64,000 nt of DNA, taken from Acutalibacter sp. (GTDB taxonomy: Bacteria; Bacillota; Clostridia; Oscillospirales; Acutalibacteraceae). Positions 16,857 to 24,380 of this stretch are shown here, piece after piece. The stretch is taken from positions 1 through 64,000 of the forward strand of contig JAHHRN010000006.1 of NCBI GenBank assembly GCA_020025775.1, in the 5' to 3' direction. A model generated the notes under the pieces. The model worked only from the letters and a program-made list of their open reading frames with translations, had not been told where the DNA came from and did not search any database. The number at the start of each line of letters is the position of its first letter. The stretch's first letter is position 1. Position numbers and translations under genes: made by a program.

Positions 16857-18911
16857 ATGAACAAGGATTTGGAAATCTTATTCACCCCTTGGAACATCGG
16901 TAACTGTGAAATTAAAAACAGAATCGTAATCACTTCCATGGGTGGTACCTCCATCTTCGGTTGGATGGAACCTCACCACTTCGATAAAGAAGCGGCAAAC
17001 TTTTTAATGGAAAAAGCGCAGAACAACGTTGGCTTAATTCTGCCCGGTATTGCGCCTATTCGTAATATGCTCGGCGGCGGCTGGCTTTATAACGCTAAAC
17101 ACACCTTCAAGCAGTTAAAGGTGTTTATGGACGAATTACATAAAACCGGCGCTAAAATGTTCGTACAATTAACCGCAGGCTTCGGCCGTGCTTTCTCGGT
17201 TAGCGGACCTATGGAAAAAATGGTAAACAATCCTTTCCTCAAGGTACTGAGCAAACCGATTTTCGATGTAGAAAGACTGTGTGCAAGTGCATCTGCCACA
17301 CCGAACAGGTGGAGTGACTGTGTCCCCTCTCGTCCGCTTACTGTAGACGAAATTCACGAAATGGTCGAAGCATTCGCTAAGACTGCAAAAATGTGCCAGG
17401 AAGCCGGCGTTGACGGTGTAGAAATCCACGCTGTACACGAAGGTTATCTTCTTGACCAGTTCACCATGAAATACACCAACCACAGAACAGACGAATACGG
17501 CGGTTCTTTTGAAAACAGATACCGTTTCCCCGTAGAAATCGTTAAAGCTATCAAGAGAGAATGCGGTCAGGATTACCCCGTATCTCTTCGTTATTCCGTT
17601 GTTTCCTACACCAAGGGCTTCAGAGAAGGTGCTCTTCCGGGCGAAGAATACACCGAAGTCGGCCGTGATATGGAAGAAAGCGAAAAGGCAGCCAAATACT
17701 TGCAGGATGCAGGTTATGACATGCTCAACTGCGACAACGGTACCTACGACTCTTGGTACTGGAGTCATCCGCCGATGTACATGCCGGAAAACTGCAACCT
17801 TGCTGACGTAGAGCATATTAAGCAGTTTGTAGACATCCCGGTTGTTGCCGCAGGCAGAATGGACCCCTATGTCGGTGCACAGGCGATTGCAGAAGGCAAG
17901 CTCGACGCTGTCGGCGTTGCAAGACAGTTCCTTGCCGATACCGAATGGGTTACCAAGATGATGAATGACAAGGAAGAAGACATTCGTCCCTGCATTTGCT
18001 GCCATAACGGTTGCTTTACCATGGCACACTATGAGGGCGTTGCTAACGATCAAGACCCCATGGATGCAATCCATATGGCCAGATGCGCAATCAATCCCGA
18101 AACCATGCAGACCAAGAAATACAAGATCGTTCCGACCAAAAAGCCGAAGCACATTGCTATTATCGGCGGCGGTATCGGCGGTATGGAAGTAGCCAGAGTT
18201 TGCGCAATGCGCGGTCATAAGGCCACCATTTATGAAAAGTCCGACCGTCTCGGCGGTATTTTCATCGCTGCAGCTGCACCGAGCTTCAAGGAAAAGGACA
18301 GAAGCTTAATCGAGTGGTATCGCAGAGAAATGGTGAAGCTCGGCATCGAAGTCAAGCTCAACACCGAGGTTAAAGATATTAACGAAATTGATGCAGACGA
18401 AGTGGTTATTGCAACCGGTTCTGTAGCCCGTAGATTCAATAAGCTTCCTGGCGTTGAAAGAAGCATTGAGGCTTGTGAATACCTCCTCAAGGAAAAAGAA
18501 GTCGGTCAAAATGTTGTCATCGTTGGCGGCGGTTTGACAGGTTGCGAAATTGCCTATGATTTATATCTTCAGGGCAAGAATCCGACCATCATCGAGATGA
18601 AAAACGACCTCATCGCTATCCCCGGCGTATGCCTTGCAAACACCTCTTATCTTCGTAATTTCTTTAAGCTGCACAAGGTTCCGGTTTATCTGGAAACCGC
18701 TGTAGATTCTATCACAGAAGACGGCGTTATCATCAAGAAGAAAGACGGCACGAAGGAAGCTCTCGCTTGTGATGATGTTATCATGTCCGTTGGTTATATT
18801 CCGGCTCCGCTCGAGAATGACGGCAAAACTCCGCTTGTCGGCGACTGCAAAAAAGTCGGCAACCTTCGCACCGTTATCTGGGGCGCATGGGATGTCGCTA
18901 TGAAGCTGTAA
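16857..18911 (+). CDS. Old-yellow-enzyme/2-enoate-reductase-type FMN-FAD-4Fe4S flavoprotein
   Basis: A 684-residue NAD(P)H-dependent ene-reductase of the 2,4-dienoyl-CoA reductase/2-enoate reductase family. The N-terminal TIM barrel binds FMN (EIHAVHEGYLLDQF with the two histidines; YTNHRTDEYGGSFENR). C379, C382, C386 and C410 are the probable [4Fe-4S] ligands. The last spacing, 23 residues, is longer than the roughly 11-12 typical of FadH. Two dinucleotide motifs follow, AIIGGGIGGMEVA and VIVGGGLTGCEIA. Such enzymes reduce activated C=C bonds, for example cinnamate or enoates. As the last gene of the operon it may reduce a double bond made by the dehydratase-like pair, or supply electrons to it. 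Substrate unknown. Confidence 0.85.
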   Translation: MNKDLEILFTPWNIGNCEIKNRIVITSMGGTSIFGWMEPHHFDKEAANFLMEKAQNNVGLILPGIAPIRNMLGGGWLYNAKHTFKQLKVFMDELHKTGAKMFVQLTAGFGRAFSVSGPMEKMVNNPFLKVLSKPIFDVERLCASASATPNRWSDCVPSRPLTVDEIHEMVEAFAKTAKMCQEAGVDGVEIHAVHEGYLLDQFTMKYTNHRTDEYGGSFENRYRFPVEIVKAIKRECGQDYPVSLRYSVVSYTKGFREGALPGEEYTEVGRDMEESEKAAKYLQDAGYDMLNCDNGTYDSWYWSHPPMYMPENCNLADVEHIKQFVDIPVVAAGRMDPYVGAQAIAEGKLDAVGVARQFLADTEWVTKMMNDKEEDIRPCICCHNGCFTMAHYEGVANDQDPMDAIHMARCAINPETMQTKKYKIVPTKKPKHIAIIGGGIGGMEVARVCAMRGHKATIYEKSDRLGGIFIAAAAPSFKEKDRSLIEWYRREMVKLGIEVKLNTEVKDINEIDADEVVIATGSVARRFNKLPGVERSIEACEYLLKEKEVGQNVVIVGGGLTGCEIAYDLYLQGKNPTIIEMKNDLIAIPGVCLANTSYLRNFFKLHKVPVYLETAVDSITEDGVIIKKKDGTKEALACDDVIMSVGYIPAPLENDGKTPLVGDCKKVGNLRTVIWGAWDVAMKL

Positions 18912-18946
18912 GCGAAAACGGCACAGTTTTCATTCTTCTAAGCAGT

Positions 18947-18990
18947 AAAAAAGGCTTGTAACTTTTATGGGTTACAAGCCTTTTTGTTTT
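18947..18990 (+). terminator. Terminator of the CooC-like/dehydratase operon
   Basis: AAAAGGCTTGTAAC (18949-18962) pairs with GTTACAAGCCTTTT (18971-18984), followed by a T-rich run. It closes the operon. Confidence 0.92.
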
Positions 18991-19109
18991 TCTTGCCTTC
19001 CCTGTTTTAGGGAATTTACGCCCCCTGCTCTCTTTGAGTATTACGCAAACAGAGTCGATATTTCCCAAGAACTTTTGCGGTAAATTTCTACTTTTTTTCT
19101 TTACCCATA

Positions 19110-19137
19110 TTGCAAATGCAAAATCCCATGTTAAAAT
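19110..19137 (+). promoter_or_regulatory. Probable promoter of the Bce-like two-component genes
   Basis: TTGCAA (19110-19115) and TAAAAT (19132-19137) with a 16 bp spacer, about 30 bp upstream of the response regulator start. Confidence 0.5.
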
Positions 19138-19167
19138 AAGAAAAGAGATTATTTTAGGAGAACGGCT

Positions 19168-19839
19168 ATGTATAAAATTCTGATTATTGAAGATGATGCT
19201 TCCTTAGCGGCGGCGATGCAGGAACAGATTGCGGCTTTGGGCTACGAGACCGCTTTGGTTGCGGATTTTCAAAATGTTTTAAAATCCTTTCAGGAATTTG
19301 CACCGCATCTTGTGCTGCTAGATATTATGCTGCCGTTTTATAACGGTTATCACTGGTGCAGTGAAATCCGCAAGACTTCTAATGTACCGATTGTTTTTCT
19401 TTCTTCCGCTTCGGATAATTTAAATATTGTAACTGCTATGCAAATGGGCGGCGATGATTTTATTGCAAAGCCTGTGGATTTAGACGTATTAACCGCGAAA
19501 ATCGGTGCACTGCTTCGACGCACCTATGACATGGCAAATCAAATTCCTGTTTTGGAGCACAAGGGTGCGATTCTCAATTTAAACGACGGCACACTGAGCT
19601 TCGGGGAAGAACGCTTGGAGCTGACCAAAAACGAATTTAAGATTTTACAAACTCTTATGGAAAACAAGGGCAAAATCGTCAGCCGCGAAACGCTGATGAC
19701 GAAGCTTTGGCAAATGGATATGTATGTTGAAGAAAACACGCTGACGGTCAATGTAAACCGCCTGAGAAAGAAGCTCCAAAACATTGGGCTGTGCGATTTC
19801 ATTACCACGAAGGTCGGCAGCGGCTATATTATTTTATAA
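19168..19839 (+). CDS. OmpR-family response regulator (BceR-like)
   Basis: A 223-residue two-domain regulator. The receiver has the acidic pocket EDD (8-10), the phosphoacceptor D52 (VLLDIMLP) and the conserved K in DFIAKPVD. The C-terminal winged helix has ELTKNEFKILQTLMENKGKIVSRE. It lies directly upstream of an intramembrane-sensing kinase and a FtsX-type ABC transporter, the usual context of bacitracin/lantibiotic resistance modules. It probably binds the direct repeats at 20861-20903 before the ABC genes (inference). Confidence 0.9.
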   Translation: MYKILIIEDDASLAAAMQEQIAALGYETALVADFQNVLKSFQEFAPHLVLLDIMLPFYNGYHWCSEIRKTSNVPIVFLSSASDNLNIVTAMQMGGDDFIAKPVDLDVLTAKIGALLRRTYDMANQIPVLEHKGAILNLNDGTLSFGEERLELTKNEFKILQTLMENKGKIVSRETLMTKLWQMDMYVEENTLTVNVNRLRKKLQNIGLCDFITTKVGSGYIIL

Positions 19840-19849
19840 GGACGGCATT

Positions 19850-20848
19850 ATGGAAAAACGAAGCCTATTTAAATTATATTGGAAAGAAAACGGCAAAGAC
19901 TTTCTGCTCCTTTTCGCTTTTCTTGCGATATTTCATGTGATTTTTTATCTGTATCGCATAGAAATGGAAGCGGTGCTTTATGCGAGTGCGCTTTGCCTTC
20001 TGCTTTTTTGCATGATAAAGGGCATTGGCCTTTTTAAGTTCTTTAAGAAGCACAAAGCCCTCGAAACTGAACGGCAAAATTTACCGCTTCTCTCCCCTAA
20101 TTTTCCGAAAGCCGACACACTTTGTGAAGCGGATTTAAAGGAAATTATTCTCGATTTGCAAGCGCTTTTAAACCGCTCTATGACCGAAAGCAGAGACCGT
20201 GAGCAAAGTGCTATAGATTTCTATTCCACTTGGGTGCATCAAATCAAAACACCCATTGCTGTACTCAAAATGCAGCTACAGAAAGAGGATACCAAGGAAA
20301 ATCGCCAAATGCTGTTAGAGGTATTTCGCATTGAGCAATATGTCGAAATGGTGCTTTCTTATTTGCGTCTTGGCAGTTCTTCTTCGGATTTCGTGTTCAA
20401 GGAATGTGCTTTAGACAGCATTTTAAAAGAAGTCATTCATAAATACGCGCCGCAGTTTATTGAAAAGAAGATTGCCCTTCTTTACGAGCCGACGGATATA
20501 AAGGTTTTGACCGATGAAAAATGGCTTGCCTTTATGGTAGAGCAGATTCTTTCGAATGCGCTAAAATACACAAAGACTGGCAGTATTTCCATTACGGTAA
20601 CGAAGGATGCAGTTTTGAAAATCACGGATACAGGCATTGGAATTGCGCCGGAGGATTTACCGAGAATTTTTGAAAAGGGCTTTACGGGCTATAACGGCAG
20701 AGCCGACAAAAAAGCTACGGGACTCGGGCTTTATCTTTGTGAGGAGACGGCAAAAAAACTTTCTCTTAGGCTTTCTGCCACCTCGAAGGTCGGTGTCGGC
20801 ACGGAAATTTCGATAGATTTAAAAACCGACCGCTTAGAAACAGAATAA
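19850..20848 (+). CDS. Intramembrane-sensing histidine kinase (BceS-like)
   Basis: A 332-residue sensor kinase. Two N-terminal membrane helices (FLLLFAFLAIFHVIFYLY and AVLYASALCLLLFCMI) enclose almost no external loop, the hallmark of Bce-type kinases that sense through their ABC transporter. The H-box is STWVHQIKTPIAVLKMQ, followed by the N-box QILSNALKYT and the G-boxes DTGIGIAPEDLPRIFEKGFTG and KATGLGLYLCEE. The chosen ATG has AAGGA 8 bp upstream; an in-frame start 22 codons earlier overlaps the regulator gene. Confidence 0.9.
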   Translation: MEKRSLFKLYWKENGKDFLLLFAFLAIFHVIFYLYRIEMEAVLYASALCLLLFCMIKGIGLFKFFKKHKALETERQNLPLLSPNFPKADTLCEADLKEIILDLQALLNRSMTESRDREQSAIDFYSTWVHQIKTPIAVLKMQLQKEDTKENRQMLLEVFRIEQYVEMVLSYLRLGSSSSDFVFKECALDSILKEVIHKYAPQFIEKKIALLYEPTDIKVLTDEKWLAFMVEQILSNALKYTKTGSISITVTKDAVLKITDTGIGIAPEDLPRIFEKGFTGYNGRADKKATGLGLYLCEETAKKLSLRLSATSKVGVGTEISIDLKTDRLETE

Positions 20849-20860
20849 TCCGTCTTACAA

Positions 20861-20927
20861 AAATGTCACATGAGCCGCCGAAATGTCACACGATTGAATG
20901 TCGATTTTTCGGCGGCTTTGTTATACT
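20861..20927 (+). promoter_or_regulatory. Control region of the Bce-like ABC genes: direct repeats inside an inverted repeat
   Basis: AAATGTCACA occurs at 20861-20870 and again exactly 20 bp later at 20881-20890, with a third partial copy (GAATGTCG) at 20896. Spacing of two helical turns suits a response-regulator dimer pair. A 10 bp inverted repeat GCCGCCGAAA/TTTCGGCGGC (20873-20882, 20907-20916) encloses the second repeat and could act as a terminator for the upstream genes. A -10-like TATACT lies at 20922-20927, with no good -35, as expected for an activated promoter. Confidence 0.6.
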
Positions 20928-20955
20928 AAAGACACAATCTAAAGGAGGTCCGATT

Positions 20956-21723
20956 ATGGCAATTTTAGAAGCAAAATGCTTAGAAAAAATTTACACAACC
21001 CGTTTCGGCGGAAATCAAGTGAAGGCCCTTACCGATGTGTCTTTCAGTGTAGAACCCGGCGAATATGTCGCGATTATGGGTGAATCCGGTTCTGGTAAAA
21101 CCACCCTGCTCAATATTTTGGCATCGCTCGACCGACCCACAAAGGGCGAGGTTTTATTAGACGGAGAAAGTCTTTCGGGAATTTCCGAAAAGAAAATTTC
21201 TGCATTTCGCCGCAAGAACTTAGGCTTTGTTTTTCAGGATTTTAATCTGTTAGACACCTTTTCGTTAAAGGACAATATCTTTTTGCCACTAGTTTTGTCG
21301 GGCGAAAGCTACGAAACCATGCAGGAGAAAATCGAGCCGATTGCAAAACGTCTCGGCATCAGCGAACTTTTAGACAAATATCCCTATGAGGTTTCGGGCG
21401 GTCAAAAGCAACGCGTCGCGGTCGCGAGAGCACTCATCACAGAGCCGAAGCTCCTGCTTGCCGACGAGCCGACCGGTGCGCTTGACTCCAAATCCTCGGA
21501 AAGTCTTTTAAAAATCTTTGACGAGGTCAACAAAAGCGGACAAACGATTTTAATGGTCACCCACTCCGTAAAAGCGGCAAGCCATGCCGGCCGTGTGCTC
21601 TTTATCAAGGACGGCACGATTTTTCATCAGATTTATAAAGGGAACAGCAGTAAGGAGGAACAGTTCCAGAAAATCTCCGATGCGCTGACCCTTCTCATGG
21701 CAGGCGGTGAAGAAAATGCGTAA
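20956..21723 (+). CDS. ABC transporter ATPase (BceA-like)
   Basis: A 255-residue ATPase of the LolD/MacB-like subgroup. Walker A is MGESGSGKTTLLN, the Q-loop lies in GFVFQDFNLLDTFS, the signature is VSGGQKQRVAVARAL and Walker B is LLLADEPTGALDSK. AAAGGAGG precedes the chosen ATG. It overlaps the permease gene and probably powers peptide-antibiotic detoxification and signalling to the kinase. Confidence 0.92.
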   Translation: MAILEAKCLEKIYTTRFGGNQVKALTDVSFSVEPGEYVAIMGESGSGKTTLLNILASLDRPTKGEVLLDGESLSGISEKKISAFRRKNLGFVFQDFNLLDTFSLKDNIFLPLVLSGESYETMQEKIEPIAKRLGISELLDKYPYEVSGGQKQRVAVARALITEPKLLLADEPTGALDSKSSESLLKIFDEVNKSGQTILMVTHSVKAASHAGRVLFIKDGTIFHQIYKGNSSKEEQFQKISDALTLLMAGGEENA

Positions 21724-23683
21724 TTCCTTTTTCTTCTATCCAAAGCTTGCCGCAAGCAACCTGAAAAAGAACAGCAAAACCTATGTGCCTTATTTAATTT
21801 CGGGCATCTTTTGCGCCGCGGTTTATTACATTTTACGTTCTCTCGCTTTAAATCCGAGCATTCGAGAGGGCTTCGGCGGCGGGGCGATTCATTCCATTTT
21901 ACAAATGGGCGGCGATGTTTCCGCTATTTTCATTGTTGTTTTACTCTTTTACACCAGCAGTTTTTTAATGAAACAGCGCAAAAAAGAATTTGCCCTTTTA
22001 AACACCCTCGGCATGGGTAAGCATCACATTGCAAAAATGCTGGCGTTTGAAGCCTTATACAGCTTTTTAATCACTGTTTCAGGCGGTCTTGTTCTCGGTC
22101 TTGCGCTCGACAAAGTCAGCTTTTTAGTCATTTCCAAATTCCTGCACAATGATGTCACGCTTGGCTTTTTCATAGCTCCCCCGGCGATTGTGCACGTGCT
22201 TTTGCTTTACGTTATCCTTAATATTTTGATTTTCGTAAAAACGGTTTGGACCTTGCACGTTTTGAATCCGGCAGAGCTTTTAAGAGAGGGCAAGGCCGGT
22301 GAAAAAGAGCCGAAAGCCAAATGGGTTTTAGCTGTTTTGGGCGTATTGGCTTTAGGCGGTGGCTACGGCATTGCCTTAACAGCAGAAAATCCGTTAAAGG
22401 CCATACCCGCTTTCTTTGTCGCAGTTTTGCTCGTGATTCTCGGCACATTTTTACTGTTCACCGCCGGCAGTATTGCACTTTTAAAGCTCCTTCGCAAAAA
22501 CAAGAAATACTATTATAAAACCAATCATTTCGTCAGTGTTTCGGGTCTTATGTACCGCATGAAGCAAAACGCTGTGGGTCTTGCGAGCATTTGTATTCTT
22601 TCGACCATGGTGCTTGTGATGATTTCCTCCACCGGTTCTTTGATGCTGGGTCTCGAAGATATGCTTCAGGAGCGTTATCCCAACGATTTCAACTGTGAAA
22701 TCTCGGAAGCAGACCCCGAGCGGCAGGAAGAATTGATTTCTAAGCTCCATGAATTGCAGAAAGATGAAAAGTTCCCGGTGGAGGAAGAAATTGCTTATCA
22801 CTATTTGAATTTTGCCGCCGCAAAAAAGGGCGACGAATTTGTGGCAGACACAGACTATATGACACAATCCCTTTTAATGCTTGTGCCGATTCAGGATTAT
22901 AACCGTGCAACCGGTGAATGCAAAACTCTGCAGGACGGGGAACTGCTCGTTCGCACCAAGCGTTTGGAATGGAATGCACCGACTGTCGATATTTTCGGCA
23001 ATTCTTACCGTGTCAAGGAACACGTTTCCGTTTATCCCGATAATGGCCAAGCGGCTTCCAATATTGCGGACTGTCTGTACCTCGTTTGCACAGAGTCTGA
23101 TTTTGAAAAGCTCTATGATCTCCAAAAGGATGCCTATGGCCCTATGGCTTCGGAATACAAATTTTATTACGGCTTTAACACCTCGGCAAACGACGAGGCA
23201 CAGAACAACTTCCGCCCTGTCATTCGCCCGCTCTTTAACGATTATGCCTTTACCTGTGAAAGCAGGCTGGCAGAACGAGCTTCCTTTACAGGTCTCTTCG
23301 GTGGACTCTTCTTCATCGGTATTTTCTTAGGACTGCTCTTTACCATGGCAACAGTATTGATTGTGTATTATAAACAGATTTCCGAGGGCTATGAGGACAA
23401 GGAGCGTTTCCACATTTTGCAAAAGGTCGGCATGAGTGAACAGGAAGTCAAGAAAACGATTCATTCGCAGGTTTTAACCGTCTTTTTCCTGCCGCTTCTC
23501 TTTGCGGGCTTACATTTAAGCGTGGCTTTCCCGATTTTAAATACCCTTTTAAAATCCTTGGGACTTATGAAAACCTCTCTTTTCTTCGGCGCAAGTTTGG
23601 TTTCCTATCTTGTATTCGCCGCATTCTATGTAGCGGTATATTTCATCACGGCGAGAACCTATTACCGTATTGTAAAGAGGTAA
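21716..23683 (+). CDS. FtsX-type ABC permease (BceB-like)
   Basis: A permease of about 655 residues with around ten membrane helices. It has the typical opening FYPKLAASNLKKNSKTYVPY, an FtsX unit with LLNTLGMGKHHIAKML, and a large extracytoplasmic domain of about 200 residues between later helices. The C-terminal FtsX unit contains KERFHILQKVGMSEQEVKKTI. The ATG was preferred to a GTG three codons earlier because GGTGA lies 5 bp before it. Start overlaps the ATPase stop by 8 bp. Large external domain plus BceS-type kinase indicates cyclic or lantibiotic peptide handling; the actual drug is unknown. Confidence 0.88.
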   Translation: MRNSFFFYPKLAASNLKKNSKTYVPYLISGIFCAAVYYILRSLALNPSIREGFGGGAIHSILQMGGDVSAIFIVVLLFYTSSFLMKQRKKEFALLNTLGMGKHHIAKMLAFEALYSFLITVSGGLVLGLALDKVSFLVISKFLHNDVTLGFFIAPPAIVHVLLLYVILNILIFVKTVWTLHVLNPAELLREGKAGEKEPKAKWVLAVLGVLALGGGYGIALTAENPLKAIPAFFVAVLLVILGTFLLFTAGSIALLKLLRKNKKYYYKTNHFVSVSGLMYRMKQNAVGLASICILSTMVLVMISSTGSLMLGLEDMLQERYPNDFNCEISEADPERQEELISKLHELQKDEKFPVEEEIAYHYLNFAAAKKGDEFVADTDYMTQSLLMLVPIQDYNRATGECKTLQDGELLVRTKRLEWNAPTVDIFGNSYRVKEHVSVYPDNGQAASNIADCLYLVCTESDFEKLYDLQKDAYGPMASEYKFYYGFNTSANDEAQNNFRPVIRPLFNDYAFTCESRLAERASFTGLFGGLFFIGIFLGLLFTMATVLIVYYKQISEGYEDKERFHILQKVGMSEQEVKKTIHSQVLTVFFLPLLFAGLHLSVAFPILNTLLKSLGLMKTSLFFGASLVSYLVFAAFYVAVYFITARTYYRIVKR

Positions 23684-23687
23684 CGCC

Positions 23688-24170
23688 ATGAAAAAGATGA
23701 TTTCTTTACTGCTGATTCTTTGTCTTTTATTCGGCTTTACAGCATGCCAAAAGAAAGAACCCGACCCGCAAAAAGTCTTAAATGTTTATGAAAAATTCGT
23801 GGAAGCCTGCGGCAAAACGCAGGTTTCTGAGGACAAAAAGCTACAGGGTGAGCGGCATTTAAGCGAAGATGCTTATGTCGGCAGTTACCTTGCCACTTGC
23901 GAAAAGGCAAACGGCAGAGAGGTCATTTTCGGTGGCGGTTCTTTAAAAGAACGCACCGTTTTCCTGCACGGTACGCTGAAAACCGAAAGCGGAAAAGCTA
24001 CCCTTTCGGTTCGTCTCGGAGAAAAGAAACAAGAAATTCCCGTAAACGAGGACGGCTCGTTTGAGACGAGTTTGGAAATGCAGGGCGGCGGAAATTATAT
24101 TATGCTCGACTATGCCGATTTTAACGGCACGGTAACCTTATATGCCGATTACAGGAAAGAAGCAGAGTAA
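23688..24170 (+). CDS. Small lipoprotein of the Bce-like operon
   Basis: A 160-residue predicted lipoprotein. The signal peptide MKKMISLLLILCLLFGFTAC ends in a lipobox (FTAC), followed by charged residues. The mature part of about 140 residues looks rich in beta strands (VSVR/LEMQGGGNYIMLDYADFNGTVTLY). It has no recognised domain. It starts 4 bp after the permease and precedes a terminator, so it belongs to the same transcript. It may shield the envelope or bind the peptide drug (inference). Confidence 0.75.
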   Translation: MKKMISLLLILCLLFGFTACQKKEPDPQKVLNVYEKFVEACGKTQVSEDKKLQGERHLSEDAYVGSYLATCEKANGREVIFGGGSLKERTVFLHGTLKTESGKATLSVRLGEKKQEIPVNEDGSFETSLEMQGGGNYIMLDYADFNGTVTLYADYRKEAE

Positions 24171-24195
24171 GACACCTAAAAAGTACATAAAAAAT

Positions 24196-24239
24196 AAAAA
24201 TACAGCTGCAAAAATGCGGCTGTATTTTTTTGTTTTTTT
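24196..24239 (+). terminator. Terminator of the Bce-like operon
   Basis: AAAATACAGCTGC pairs with GCGGCTGTATTTT (one G-T pair), then a long T-run. Confidence 0.9.
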
Positions 24240-24380
24240 CAAAAAGCATACGAAAAGAAATAAAATTTGTGGAATGTGTTAAAAATTGTATATTTTCTGC
24301 CCGCAATTCCTATTTACTTTGTGTAGAAATTGTGATACCATCGTACTAGTACTCAAATTCTCTTTGAAAGGATCAGAAAG

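Noticed and set aside
17169..18218. Open frame of 349 codons antisense to the ene-reductase gene
   Set aside because: It lies wholly inside a well-supported gene, has no ribosome binding site and its product resembles no family; it is a shadow of biased codon use.
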